A stretch of DNA of 64,000 bases from Ramlibacter lithotrophicus (GTDB lineage Bacteria > Pseudomonadota > Gammaproteobacteria > Burkholderiales > Burkholderiaceae_C), in assembly GCF_012184415.1 (NCBI RefSeq), contig NZ_VTOX01000003.1, positions 473,682 to 537,681 of the forward strand, read 5' to 3'. The notes under the pieces are model-generated. The model had not been told where the DNA came from and ran no database searches. It worked only from the letters and a program-made list of their open reading frames with translations. A program made the position numbers and the translations under genes. Below, in pieces: positions 26,050-36,252 of this stretch (the stretch's first letter is position 1; every line of letters begins with the position of its first letter).

Positions 26050-27564
26050 ATGAACCTCGCGCTGTCCCTGCAACGCGTTGCACTGTGCGACCCGCGTCGC
26101 CCGGCGCTGTTCGAAGGCGAGCGGCAGGTGCGCGACTACGGCGAGCTGGCCGACCGGGTGGCCAGGCTGGCCGCCGCCTTCCGCCAGCATGGCCTGGCGC
26201 CCGGCGAGCGCATCGCCATCTTCATGCGCAACCATCCCGCCTACCTGGAGCTGCTCTACGGCGCCTGGTGGGCCGGCCTGGCGGTCGTGCCGATGAACGC
26301 CAAGCTGCACCCGCGCGAGGCGCAGTGGATCCTGGACCATGCGCAGGCGAGCTGGGCCTTCGTCACCCCCGACATCGGCGCCGGCCTCACCGCGCCGGGG
26401 CGCGTCATCGACGCCACCGGCCCTGGCTACGAAGCGCTTTTCGCGGCCGCGCCGTGCGAGATGGTCGCCCGCGCGGGCGAGGACCTGGCCTGGCTGTTCT
26501 ACACCAGCGGCACCACCGGCCGTCCCAAGGGCGTGATGCTGAGCCATCGCAACCTGATGACGATGGGCCTCACGTACTTCGTCGACGTCGACCCGGTCGA
26601 GCCACGCGACGCCATCCTCTATGCCGGCCCGATGTCGCACGGCGCCGGCCTCTACGCCATCCCGCACGTCATGGCCGGAGCACGCCACGTCGTGCCCGCG
26701 TCCGGCGCCTTCGATCCGGCGGAGATCTTCGGCCTGGCCGCCGGCGTCGGCCGGCTGTGCCTGTTCGCGGCGCCGACCATCGTCAACCGCCTCGTGGGGC
26801 ACGCGCAGGCGACCGGCGCCGACTGCGGCGGCTTCAAGACCATCGTCTACGGCGGGGCGCCGATGTACACGGCGGATGTCGAGCGCGCGATCGAGGTGAT
26901 GGGTCCGCGCTTCGTCCAGATCTACGGCCAGGGCGAGAGCCCGATGGTGATCACGGCCCTGGCGCGCTCGCACCTGCTCGATGCGGCGCACCCGCGGCAC
27001 GCGCAGCGGCTGGCGTCGGTCGGCGTGGCCCAGACGCCGGTGGAAGTGCGCGTGACCGACACCGAGGGCCGACCCTTGCCCGTGGGGGAAATCGGTGAAG
27101 TGCTGGTGCGCGGCGACACCGTGATGACCGGTTATTGGCGCGACGAGGCCGCCACGGCGGCCGCGATCCGCAACGGGTGGCTTTTCACCGGCGACATGGG
27201 CGCGCTCGACGCTGACGGTTTCCTGACCTTGAAGGACCGCAGCAAGGATGTCCTGATCAGTGGCGGCTCCAACATCTACCCGCGCGAAGTGGAGGAAGTG
27301 CTGCTGCTCGCTCCCGGCGTCGCCGAAGTCGCGGTGGTGGGCGCGCCCGATCCCGAATGGGGCGAGGTCGTGGTGGCGTTCGTCGTGCCGCAGGCTGGCC
27401 ACGCGCCGCCCGAACCGGCGGCGCTCGACGCGGTGTGCCTGGACCACATCGGCCGCTTCAAGCGGCCCAAACGCTATGTCTTCGTCGATGCGCTGCCGAA
27501 GAACAACTACGGCAAGGTGCTGAAGGCGGCGCTGCGCGAGCGGCTGTCTGCGCACTCGCAGTAA
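26050..27564 (+). CDS. AMP-dependent acyl-CoA synthetase / ligase
   Basis: A 504-residue ANL-superfamily enzyme that activates a carboxylic acid with ATP and CoA. The P-loop is FYTSGTTGRPKGVMLSH (near residue 150); IYGQGESP and GWLFTGDMGALDADGFLTLK give the core motifs, and the catalytic lysine is in NNYGKVLK at the end. Full length for medium/long-chain or aryl-CoA ligases. Closeness to folB by 7 nt suggests cotranscription, but the functional link is unclear. Substrate cannot be assigned. Confidence 0.88.
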   Translation: MNLALSLQRVALCDPRRPALFEGERQVRDYGELADRVARLAAAFRQHGLAPGERIAIFMRNHPAYLELLYGAWWAGLAVVPMNAKLHPREAQWILDHAQASWAFVTPDIGAGLTAPGRVIDATGPGYEALFAAAPCEMVARAGEDLAWLFYTSGTTGRPKGVMLSHRNLMTMGLTYFVDVDPVEPRDAILYAGPMSHGAGLYAIPHVMAGARHVVPASGAFDPAEIFGLAAGVGRLCLFAAPTIVNRLVGHAQATGADCGGFKTIVYGGAPMYTADVERAIEVMGPRFVQIYGQGESPMVITALARSHLLDAAHPRHAQRLASVGVAQTPVEVRVTDTEGRPLPVGEIGEVLVRGDTVMTGYWRDEAATAAAIRNGWLFTGDMGALDADGFLTLKDRSKDVLISGGSNIYPREVEEVLLLAPGVAEVAVVGAPDPEWGEVVVAFVVPQAGHAPPEPAALDAVCLDHIGRFKRPKRYVFVDALPKNNYGKVLKAALRERLSAHSQ

Positions 27565-27653
27565 GTCAAACCCCTATCCCGACAGCTTCAAAACACGTAT
27601 AGCGCTTCCTCCTGCCCGACCGATGTCAAGGACATTGACTCGGAAGGCAGACG

Positions 27654-29324
27654 ATGGAAGACGCAAGCATCGCCCCGCGGCCCGTGGCCGGCGCGGCGAC
27701 GACGGTTCCGGCGGGACTCGCCATTGGCCCTGATTCGGCCTATCTCTTCGTCGCGGCAGCACCACCGCCACCGCCCTCGCCCCTGGCGTCGACCATCGCG
27801 GCCCTGCTCACGGGCGAGAAATGGAACGGCGTCGATCCGCACACGGGCAAGACCGTCATCAGCTATTCGTTCGCCGGCGAGACCTCTTCCTACTCCTATT
27901 CGGGAGCCGACTGGAACTCGTCGTACGCGGGCACGATGCGCCCGTTCTCGGACGCGGACCGCGTGGTGACCCGCCAGATCCTGGACACCATCGAGGCGGT
28001 GGCGAACGTGCAGTTCGTCGAGGTCCCCGACACCTACGATCAGGTGGGCCTCGTGCGCTATGCCTACTCCTCCGTCGTGCAAAGTCACGCCGGCATGGCG
28101 GGCATCGCCTTCTTTCCCGGCACGGACCCGTCCGCCGGCGACGTGTGGATCTCGACGGAGATATCGGGCGGCATGTGGGACTTCTTCCGGCCGAGCGTGA
28201 TCCTGCACGAGACGCTGCACGCCATCGGCCTGGAGGACACCGCCGGCTCCGGCATACCGGCCAGTGCGAACATCATGCCGAACACCGTGATGAGCTACGC
28301 CACCATGGCCGGGGCGGTACGGGGCTTCCTGGCTGCCTACCCTGCCGAGCCGATGCCTTTCGACGTCGCCGCGCTCCAGTTGCTGTACGGCGCTGCGGCG
28401 ACGAACGCCGGGGACACGGTGTATGACGTCTCCGCGCCCGGCTTCCGGACGTTCCGCTCGCTGTGGGACGCAGGCGGCACGGACACGGTCGACGCCAGCC
28501 GGGTCAAGAGCGCCGTCGACATCGATCTGACGCCTGGCGCGCGCAGCAAGATCGGCTTCGGGATCGGCGCCCAGGGTCACTTCGACGGGGGCGGCTTCCA
28601 GCAGGCGTTCCACAAGGACACCCTGGGCATCGTGCAGGGCGCGATCATCGAAAATGCCATCGGCACCGCACTGGCGGACACGCTCACGGGGAACGCGGCC
28701 GACAACCGGCTGGCAGGCGGCGCCGGCAACGACACGCTGCGAGGCGGTGCCGGCAACGACACCTTGCTCGGGCAGGCCGGCAACGACTGGCTGGACGGCG
28801 GAACGGGCGACGACACGGCCGAATACGAGGGCCCGCGCGCCCAGTACGTCGTCAGCCGCGCCGGGGACGGTTTTTCCGTCAAGGACAAGAACGGCGGCGT
28901 CGACACCCTGGTCGGGGTGGAACGCCTGGTGTTCAGCGACGCGCGCATGGCCCTGGACCTGGGCGACAGCGCCGGCACCGCGGCCAAGCTCGTCGGCGCG
29001 GTGCTCGGCGCGGCCGCGGTACGCAATGGCCCTTACGTCGGCGTGAGCATCGGGCTGCTCGAAGGCGGCATGACGGCGCACGAACTGGCCCGGGTGGGCC
29101 TGGATTACGTGCTCGGTCCCCGGGCGGACGACGCCTCGGTGGCGCAGCTGCTGTCGGCCAATCTGCACGGCGGCCCGGCGGCGGCCGGCCAGTACCTCGC
29201 ATGGTTGCAGCAGGGCACCTACAGCCAGGAGGATCTGGTGCAGGCCGTCGCGCAGTCGGTGGAAAACAAGGCCAACATCGATTTCGTCGGGCTGGCGCAG
29301 GGCGGGCTCGATTACTTCGGGTGA
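27654..29324 (+). CDS. RTX metzincin-type metalloprotease, type I secreted
   Basis: A 556-residue serralysin-like protein without a signal peptide. The Pro-rich start is followed by a metalloprotease domain with HETLHAIGLED: His185, Glu186 and His189 are standard, but the third ligand position is Asp195 instead of His. A Met-turn (VMSYAT, Met213) is present. RTX nonapeptides GGAGNDTL and GGTGDD at about 343-386 bind calcium. The last about 160 residues form a helical module also found in the serine protease at 57356. Export by a T1SS is inferred. An acidic-rich, full-length, apparently intact gene. Confidence 0.85.
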   Translation: MEDASIAPRPVAGAATTVPAGLAIGPDSAYLFVAAAPPPPPSPLASTIAALLTGEKWNGVDPHTGKTVISYSFAGETSSYSYSGADWNSSYAGTMRPFSDADRVVTRQILDTIEAVANVQFVEVPDTYDQVGLVRYAYSSVVQSHAGMAGIAFFPGTDPSAGDVWISTEISGGMWDFFRPSVILHETLHAIGLEDTAGSGIPASANIMPNTVMSYATMAGAVRGFLAAYPAEPMPFDVAALQLLYGAAATNAGDTVYDVSAPGFRTFRSLWDAGGTDTVDASRVKSAVDIDLTPGARSKIGFGIGAQGHFDGGGFQQAFHKDTLGIVQGAIIENAIGTALADTLTGNAADNRLAGGAGNDTLRGGAGNDTLLGQAGNDWLDGGTGDDTAEYEGPRAQYVVSRAGDGFSVKDKNGGVDTLVGVERLVFSDARMALDLGDSAGTAAKLVGAVLGAAAVRNGPYVGVSIGLLEGGMTAHELARVGLDYVLGPRADDASVAQLLSANLHGGPAAAGQYLAWLQQGTYSQEDLVQAVAQSVENKANIDFVGLAQGGLDYFG

Positions 29325-29331
29325 CGGCCTG

Positions 29332-29637
29332 CTACCCGCGCTGCGCGATCTCCCGTTCCAGCCGCTGACGCTCCTCGATCTCCTGCGCGAGCAGCGCTTC
29401 CACTTCCGCCAGTTCCTCGCTCGCCTCCGCCACGTTGGCGGCGGCCGCGCCGTTCTGGTCGATGGCCTTGCGCACGTCGCCCACCTTGTGCTGCGGCGGC
29501 AAGGCGCGCTCCAGGATCGTCGTCGTCAGTTGCAGTTCGGCTCCGGCGAGTTCGAGCTCCTGCCGGGCCACGCGGGTCTTTTCCCTGGCTTGCTGGATCG
29601 GATGCTTGCTGATCCGGTCCGTCCCGTTCGGCATCAT
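29332..29637 (-). CDS. Small coiled-coil hypothetical protein
   Basis: A 101-residue cytosolic protein with a strongly helical, charged C-terminal half (EELAEVEALLAQEIEERQRL) likely to form a coiled coil. The start has two adjacent ATG codons (29637, 29634), preceded by AGGGG, which suits the second better. It is convergent with the RTX protease gene with a 7-nt gap, and about 100 nt after the response regulator gene on the same strand. No known domain. Confidence 0.6.
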   Translation of the reverse strand: MMPNGTDRISKHPIQQAREKTRVARQELELAGAELQLTTTILERALPPQHKVGDVRKAIDQNGAAAANVAEASEELAEVEALLAQEIEERQRLEREIAQRG

Positions 29638-29741
29638 GGTGCCCCTTGTTCGAGTGGTTCCGGAAACGAAAATAGCTGTGCTCGGGCGCGCTACGTGTCG
29701 GATGAAACCGTTCAGCAACGCCGGAGCAAGCCGCAGCCGGG

Positions 29742-30143
29742 CTACGGCGCGGGTCGCGGCGCCGCGGGGACGCCGACCGCGCCCAGGAAATCCAGGAACG
29801 ACGGCATGTCGGACTTCGGGATCGCGGCGTCGGCACCGAGCGCGAGGCAATGGCGGTGGATGCCGGGGGTGACGTAGTCGCTGAGGACCACCACCTTGCG
29901 CGAGTCGGGCCGCTGCCGGCACTTCTTGATGACGCCGAAGCCCGTGCCCTGGTCGAGGACGAGATCGGCGATCAGAAGGTCCCAGGCCCGGGGGTGCTCC
30001 TCCAGCCAGAAGTTCGCCTCCGCTTCGGTGCCCGCGGTGCCGACGACGCGGAAATTGCCCACGCTGTGCAGGAGATCCTCGAGGACGGAGCGCAGGTGTG
30101 GCATGTCCTCCACCAGGAATACCCGCACCGGCTCGATTGCCAT
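29742..30143 (-). CDS. Single-domain response regulator
   Basis: A 133-residue CheY-like receiver. It has the acidic pair Glu12-Asp13, phosphoacceptor Asp60 in LLIADLVLD, and the late Lys in IPKSDM. There is no output domain, so it works through protein contacts or phosphotransfer. LSDYVTPGIHRHCLALGADA is typical of short orphan regulators in Burkholderiales that lie away from kinases. No kinase is adjacent. Confidence 0.85.
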   Translation of the reverse strand: MAIEPVRVFLVEDMPHLRSVLEDLLHSVGNFRVVGTAGTEAEANFWLEEHPRAWDLLIADLVLDQGTGFGVIKKCRQRPDSRKVVVLSDYVTPGIHRHCLALGADAAIPKSDMPSFLDFLGAVGVPAAPRPAP

Positions 30144-30332
30144 ATGTCTCCAGGAAAGGTTGTGGGGAATTTGCGGGCAGGACGACTCTCGGCCGGCGTC
30201 CTGTGCCTCGCGTGAAACGTACCGAACGGGGCATGGTAGCCCAGATCCCCCCGGCGCAGGGGTCCGGCCGCGCTGCCAACGTGGCTTCGCCGTCCGGCCC
30301 GCGCGGGGGAGGCCGATGCGACAATCCGCACC

Positions 30333-31256
30333 ATGAGCGCCGTCTGGAACGAAGAAAGTCGCCCGCTGCCGCTGGAGCGGGAGCACCGCCTCGAGCGCGA
30401 GGCCCACAAGCTGGAAAAGCGCCTGTGCCGCCTGGTGGGCCAGGCCATCGGCGACTACAACATGATCGGGCACGGGGACAAGGTGATGGTGTGCCTGTCC
30501 GGCGGCAAGGACTCCTACGCCTTGCTGGACATCCTGCTGAAGCTCAAGGCGCGGGCCCCGGCCGACTTCGAGCTCGTGGCCGTCAACCTCGACCAGAAAC
30601 AGCCCGGCTTCCCGGAACATGTGCTGCCCGAGTATCTGACGCGGGTGGGCGTGCCCTTCCACATCGAGAACCAGGACACGTATTCCATCGTCAAGGACAA
30701 GATCGAACCCGGCAAAACCATGTGCAGCCTGTGCTCGCGCTTGCGCCGCGGCATCCTGTACCGCGTGGCGGACGAGCTGGGCGCGACCCGGATCGCGCTG
30801 GGCCACCACCGCGACGACATCCTGCAAACCTTCTTCCTCAACATGTTCTTCGGCGGCAAGCTCAAGGGCATGCCGCCGAAGCTGGTCAGCGACGACGGCC
30901 GCCACATGGTCATCCGGCCGCTGGCCTATGTCGCCGAGAAGGACCTCGTGCGCTGGGCGGAGCACCGGCAGTTCCCTATCATTCCCTGCACGCTCTGCGG
31001 CAGCCAGGAGAACCTGCAGCGCAAGCAGGTCGCGGCCATGCTGCGGGAGTGGGAACGGCAGCACCCGGGACGCATTGACACGATGTTCACGGCTTTGCAA
31101 AACATCGTGCCCTCGCACCTGGCGGATGGAACACACTACGACTTCAAGGGTCTCACCCTGACGGGCGTGGCCAGCGAAGACGGCGACCGGGCATTCGATC
31201 CACCCGATCTGCCGCCGCAGGCGAGGCTGCCCGATCTGCAAGTCATCAAGTTCTGA
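30333..31256 (+). CDS. ttcA: tRNA 2-thiocytidine synthase TtcA
   Basis: A 307-residue PP-loop ATPase that adds sulfur to C32 of some tRNAs. The PP-loop motif [13 protein letters not shown] and the cysteine pair in [11 protein letters not shown] (with a further Cys in IPCTLCGSQ) that hold the [4Fe-4S] cluster are present. Length and motifs match E. coli TtcA. The Fe-S need links to the suf and erpA genes of this window. The DUF4136 gene follows by 16 nt. Confidence 0.95.
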   Translation: MSAVWNEESRPLPLEREHRLEREAHKLEKRLCRLVGQAIGDYNMIGHGDKVMVCLSGGKDSYALLDILLKLKARAPADFELVAVNLDQKQPGFPEHVLPEYLTRVGVPFHIENQDTYSIVKDKIEPGKTMCSLCSRLRRGILYRVADELGATRIALGHHRDDILQTFFLNMFFGGKLKGMPPKLVSDDGRHMVIRPLAYVAEKDLVRWAEHRQFPIIPCTLCGSQENLQRKQVAAMLREWERQHPGRIDTMFTALQNIVPSHLADGTHYDFKGLTLTGVASEDGDRAFDPPDLPPQARLPDLQVIKF

Positions 31257-31272
31257 GCCTCGGGGAGGTCGT

Positions 31273-31869
31273 ATGAATCGCTCGCTGTCGGGGCTGCTTG
31301 GCCTGTGCGTCGCCTGGTTGCTCGCCGGGTGCGCCAGCACGTTCCTCGTCGACAGCAACGTCCGGTCGTTCTCCAGCCTGGCGGCGCTGCCTCAGCAACC
31401 CACCTACCGCTTCGAGCGCCTGCCGTCGCAGCAGGAGCCCGGACAGGCCCAGCTCGAAGCCATGGCCGACGCCGCGCTGCACCGCGCCGGCCTGCGGCGC
31501 GACGACGCCACTCCCCGCTACGCGGTCCAGGTCTCCGGCCGGCTGCAACCGACGCTGTCGCCCTGGGCCGACCCCTGGCGCTGGGGCGGCGGCTGGGGCG
31601 TCGGTTACCACCGGCGCGGCCTCGGGCTCGGCTTCGGCGGTCCGTGGGGCGGCCTGGAATCGCCGTGGTACCACCGCGAGGTGGCCGTCGTCGTGCGGGA
31701 GCTGCCGTCCAACCGCGTCGTGTTCGAAAGCCACGCGTCCAACGACGGGCCATGGCTCGACAACCAGACCGTGTTCCCGGCGATGTTCCAGGCTGCCATG
31801 CAGGGCTTCCCGAACCCGCCGCCCGGCCCGCGCCGGGTCGACGTCCAGGTGGGCCGCGCCGCCTCCTGA
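31273..31869 (+). CDS. DUF4136-like lipoprotein
   Basis: A 198-residue predicted lipoprotein with lipobox LAGC (Cys near residue 19) and the DUF4136-type pattern STFLVDSNVRSFSSLAALP followed by TYRFERLPSQQ. A Gly/Trp-rich middle (WGGGWGVGYHRRG) may form a surface loop. The last part predicts beta strands. It is probably anchored in the outer membrane. Function of DUF4136 is unknown. It may be cotranscribed with ttcA. Confidence 0.82.
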   Translation: MNRSLSGLLGLCVAWLLAGCASTFLVDSNVRSFSSLAALPQQPTYRFERLPSQQEPGQAQLEAMADAALHRAGLRRDDATPRYAVQVSGRLQPTLSPWADPWRWGGGWGVGYHRRGLGLGFGGPWGGLESPWYHREVAVVVRELPSNRVVFESHASNDGPWLDNQTVFPAMFQAAMQGFPNPPPGPRRVDVQVGRAAS

Positions 31870-31919
31870 GCGCCGCCGCGCGGCCAGCGCAAGCGCCGGG
31901 CTGTCCCTACAATCCGCCG

Positions 31920-32564
31920 ATGGAAGCCACCCGCATCATTGCCGTGCGCCACGGCGAGACCGCCTGGAACGTCGCCGCACGCATCCAGGGCCAGCTCGAC
32001 GTCGGCCTGAACGAGACCGGCCGGTGGCAGGCGCGGCGGGTGGGCGAGGCGCTCGCGGCCGAGGCGGTCGCCACCGTCTACACCAGCGACCTGGGACGGG
32101 CGCATGAAACCGCCCAGTCCATAGGCGCGGCCACCGGCGTGCCGGTAGTGCCGGATCCCGGATTGCGCGAGCGCTGCTTCGGCCTGTTCGAAGGCAAGAC
32201 CTTCACCGAGATCGAGGAGACCTGGCCCGACCACGCCCACGACTGGCGCAAGCGCATCCCCGAGTGGCAGCCGCCGGAAGGCGGCGAGTCGCTGCTCCAG
32301 TTGCGCGACCGGGTCACTCGCACGGTGCAGGCGCTGGCGTCGCGCCACCGCGGCGAACAGATCGTGGTGGTGGCACACGGCGGCGTGCTGGATGCGCTGT
32401 ACCGCGTCGCGACGCGGCAGGAAGTGAACGCCCCGCGGACCTGGGAACTGCCCAACGGCGCGATCAACCGCCTGCTGTGGACGCCCGAAGGCTTCACCCT
32501 CGTGGGCTGGTCCGACACCCAGCACCTGGACCATGAAGCCCTCGACGAAAACTCGCGCACCTGA
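31920..32564 (+). CDS. Histidine phosphatase (phosphoglycerate mutase-like)
   Basis: A 214-residue enzyme of the histidine phosphatase superfamily. The phosphoaccepting His is in VRHGETAWN; LRERCFGLFEGKTFTEIE and the second catalytic His in VVVAHGGVLDAL follow. Cofactor-independent phosphatases such as CobC/PhoE/GpmB types share this. Substrate cannot be assigned. It overlaps the next gene by 32 nt, indicating cotranscription. Confidence 0.88.
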   Translation: MEATRIIAVRHGETAWNVAARIQGQLDVGLNETGRWQARRVGEALAAEAVATVYTSDLGRAHETAQSIGAATGVPVVPDPGLRERCFGLFEGKTFTEIEETWPDHAHDWRKRIPEWQPPEGGESLLQLRDRVTRTVQALASRHRGEQIVVVAHGGVLDALYRVATRQEVNAPRTWELPNGAINRLLWTPEGFTLVGWSDTQHLDHEALDENSRT

Positions 32565-33717
32565 AGCGCTCGGCCAGCTGGTCGGCCAGCCGGTGGGGGC
32601 CGTCGACACGCCGGCCCTGGTGATCGACCTCGACGCGATGCAGCGCAACCTGGTGCGGATGGCCGAGTTCGCGCGCAAGCACCACGTGCGGTGGCGGCCG
32701 CATGCCAAGACGCACAAGAGCGCTTCGCTCGCCCGGCGGCAGGTGCACGCGGGCGCGGCGGGCGTGTGCGTGCAGAAGACGGCGGAGGCCGAGGCGCTCG
32801 CCGCGGGCGGCGTCACGGACATCTACATCAGCAACGAGGTGATCGCGCCGCACAAGCTGGCGCGCGTCGCTGCGCTGGCGCACGAGCTCGCCGCCGAAGG
32901 CGGCCAGCTCGCGCTCGCCGTGGACAGCCCCGAGGGCGTGGCCCGGCTGGCGCAGGCGATGAACGACGCGCGGCACAGGCACGGCAAGCCGGCGGTGATC
33001 GACGTCTTCGTGGAAATCGACGTCGGCCAGGGCCGCTGCGGCGTGCCGCCCGGCGAGCCGGCGGTGCGGCTGGTGCACGACGTGCGCAAGCACCCGGCGC
33101 TGCGCTTTGCCGGACTGCAGGCCTACCACGGCCTGGCGCAGCACCTGCGCAGCCCGGAGGAGCGGCGCGCGGCGGTCGCCCGCGTGGTCGAACAGGTTCA
33201 GCTCACGCGCACGCTCATCGAACGGCAGGGCGTGGCGGTGGAACTCGTCACGGGCGCCGGCACCGGCAGCATGGTGTGCGAAGCCGCGAGCGGCGTGTTC
33301 GGCGAACTGCAGGCCGGCTCGTTCCTGTTCATGGACGCCGACTACGCCCGCAACGAACGCGATCCGGCCCAGCCCAACTTCGAGCAGGCGCTGTTCGTCA
33401 AGACCCAGGTCATCAGCGTGCAGCCCTGGCATGCGGTGTGCGACGCCGGCCACAAGAGCCACGCCATCGACTCCGGGCTGCCCCGCGTGCACGGCATCGC
33501 CGGCCTGGAGTACTGCAACGGCGGCGACGAGCACGGCATCCTGCGCGCCACCGGCGCTGCGAAACTGCCGCTGCTGGGCGATGCGCTGTGGCTGGTGCCC
33601 GGCCACTGCGATCCGACGGTCAACCTGCACGATTACATGATCGGCGTGGCGGGCGGGCTGCAGGCGGGCAGCGTGGAACGGATCGTGCGGGTTGACGCCA
33701 GGGGCGCTGCCACCTGA
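32533..33717 (+). CDS. DSD1-type PLP enzyme (D-threonine aldolase / D-serine dehydratase-like)
   Basis: A 394-residue fold-type III PLP enzyme. The alanine-racemase-like N-terminal barrel has the PLP lysine in RPHAKTHKS, and the C-terminal domain (about 290-385) shows the metal-site residues HSxx/GHCDP-type motif in LVPGHCDPTVNLHD. These enzymes cleave D-threonine-like beta-hydroxy amino acids or dehydrate D-serine with a divalent metal. It overlaps the phosphatase gene by 32 nt and is near the desaturase fusion gene. Which substrate is used is not clear. Confidence 0.87.
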   Translation: MKPSTKTRAPEALGQLVGQPVGAVDTPALVIDLDAMQRNLVRMAEFARKHHVRWRPHAKTHKSASLARRQVHAGAAGVCVQKTAEAEALAAGGVTDIYISNEVIAPHKLARVAALAHELAAEGGQLALAVDSPEGVARLAQAMNDARHRHGKPAVIDVFVEIDVGQGRCGVPPGEPAVRLVHDVRKHPALRFAGLQAYHGLAQHLRSPEERRAAVARVVEQVQLTRTLIERQGVAVELVTGAGTGSMVCEAASGVFGELQAGSFLFMDADYARNERDPAQPNFEQALFVKTQVISVQPWHAVCDAGHKSHAIDSGLPRVHGIAGLEYCNGGDEHGILRATGAAKLPLLGDALWLVPGHCDPTVNLHDYMIGVAGGLQAGSVERIVRVDARGAAT

Positions 33718-33736
33718 GCGCCCGGACAATGGGGCC

Positions 33737-35515
33737 GTGAGTCCATCCCAGGTCATCGTCCTCGCCACGCCCGTGTTCCTGCTGCTGATCGCGGCGGAAG
33801 TGGCGTGGGGCATCGCGCGCGGCCGCAACACCTATCGCCTGAACGACGCCGTGAACAGCATCGGCCTGGGCATGCTGAGCGAGATCACCAAGGTGTTCAC
33901 GCGGCTGCTGCGGGTGGGCATCTACACCGCCGTGTACGCGCAGGTTTCGCTGGTGCCGCCGGAGGAGGCGAAGGCCTTCTGGAGCACCTGGTACGGCTGG
34001 CTGCTGGCGCTGCTGTTCTACGACTTCTGCTACTACTGGCTGCACCGCGCCGGCCACGAGGTGGCGATCTTCTGGGCGGCACACGTCGTGCATCACCAGA
34101 GCCAGGACTACAACCTCTCCACCGCGCTGCGCCAGACCAGTTCCGGGGCGCTGCTCGGCTGGATCTTCTACCTGCCGATGGCGCTGGCCGGCGTGCCGCC
34201 GCTGGTGTTCGGCATCGTCGCGCTGGTCGACCTGCTGTACCAGTTCTGGGTCCACACCGAGCATGTGCCCAAGCTCGGCTGGTTCGACCGCTGGTTCTGC
34301 TCGCCGTCAAACCACCGGGTGCACCACGCGGTCAACGACCGCTACCTGGATCGCAACTACGGCGGCGTGCTGATCGTGTGGGACCGGCTGTTCGGCAGCT
34401 TCCAGGAGGAAGACGAGCGCTGCGTCTACGGCACCCGCAGCCCCTTGAAGAGCTGGGACCCGCTGTGGTCCAACCTCGAGGTGTACTGGGCGCTGGCCCG
34501 CGATTCCTGGCACACCCGGCGCTGGTCCGACAAGCTGCGGGTGTGGATCAAGCCGCCCGCGTGGCGCCCGGCCGACGTGGCGACGCGCTTTCCGCGGCCG
34601 GCGTTCGACCTGCAGGCCGTGCGCCGGTTCGACCCTCCGGTGCGCCGGTCCGTGGCATGGACAGGCGCCGCGCACTTCACGCTGCTGCTGGGGGCGGTGT
34701 CCATGTTCCTGTGGCATGCGGATGGCATGGCGGCGACGCAGGCGGCCGTCTGGCTGGCGGCGCTGACGGCGGTGCTGTGGAGCATTGGCGCGCTGCTGCA
34801 AGGGCGCATCACGCAGCTGGAGCTGCTGATGCTGGAAGCGGCCGTGCTGGCGACCGCCACCAGCGCGCTGGGCCTGCTCGAGTGGCATCGCTGGTTCAAG
34901 CCGCTGGCGCTGCTGCTGGTGATGGGCATGGTCGCGGCGCAGATCCGACAAGGCCTCGGCAGCCGGCGCCAGCAGGCGCTGCTGCTCGCGGGGCTGGCGC
35001 TGTCGCTGGCCGGCGATTGCCTGCTGATGTTCGACGGGTTCTTCATCCCGGGACTGGTCGCGTTTCTCGCGGCGCACGTCTGCTACATCGCGCTGTTCAG
35101 GCAGGGCATGGGCTGGTTCCCGAGCCGCCAGGCGCTGTTCGCGACGCTCGCCGTCGGCGCCGCGATGTACGCATTCCTCTTCGTCCACCTCGGGCCGGTC
35201 CTCAAGGTGGCGGTGGGCGCGTACGTGATCGTCATCGCGCTGATGGCGGCCCAGGCGATCGGCCGTGCGACCGTGCTGCGCGACCGCGCGTCGATCGCCG
35301 TGGCCGCCGGCGCCGTCTTCTTCATGGCCAGCGACTCGCTGCTCGCCACCAACAAGTTCGCCCTGCCGCTGCCATTGGCGCAACTGTGGGTGCTGGCGAC
35401 GTATTACGCGGCGCAGATCCTGATCTCTCGCCATGCGCTGGCGAGCGCGCCGGCGGCCGCGGCCGTGATCCCGGCCGCCGCGGGGCCAGAGTCGTCGTTG
35501 TCCTTGCGGACCTGA
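33737..35515 (+). CDS. Sterol desaturase-family / YhhN (lysoplasmalogenase-like) fusion
   Basis: A 592-residue membrane protein. The N-terminal part (about 1-300) is a fatty acid hydroxylase/sterol desaturase domain with His boxes HRAGHE, HVVHHQS and HRVHHAV for a di-iron centre. The C-terminal part (about 385-570) has the hydrophobic YhhN pattern with AGDCLLMFDGFFIPGLVAFL and MASDSLLATNKF. Human YhhN (TMEM86B) cleaves lysoplasmalogen. The fusion suggests ether lipid work, both making and breaking vinyl ether bonds, but this is inferred. GTG 33737 is taken as start; an ATG at 33692 would overlap the upstream gene. Confidence 0.8.
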   Translation: MSPSQVIVLATPVFLLLIAAEVAWGIARGRNTYRLNDAVNSIGLGMLSEITKVFTRLLRVGIYTAVYAQVSLVPPEEAKAFWSTWYGWLLALLFYDFCYYWLHRAGHEVAIFWAAHVVHHQSQDYNLSTALRQTSSGALLGWIFYLPMALAGVPPLVFGIVALVDLLYQFWVHTEHVPKLGWFDRWFCSPSNHRVHHAVNDRYLDRNYGGVLIVWDRLFGSFQEEDERCVYGTRSPLKSWDPLWSNLEVYWALARDSWHTRRWSDKLRVWIKPPAWRPADVATRFPRPAFDLQAVRRFDPPVRRSVAWTGAAHFTLLLGAVSMFLWHADGMAATQAAVWLAALTAVLWSIGALLQGRITQLELLMLEAAVLATATSALGLLEWHRWFKPLALLLVMGMVAAQIRQGLGSRRQQALLLAGLALSLAGDCLLMFDGFFIPGLVAFLAAHVCYIALFRQGMGWFPSRQALFATLAVGAAMYAFLFVHLGPVLKVAVGAYVIVIALMAAQAIGRATVLRDRASIAVAAGAVFFMASDSLLATNKFALPLPLAQLWVLATYYAAQILISRHALASAPAAAAVIPAAAGPESSLSLRT

Positions 35516-35523
35516 TCCGGCGG

Positions 35524-36248
<725 letters not shown>

Positions 36249-36252
<4 letters not shown>

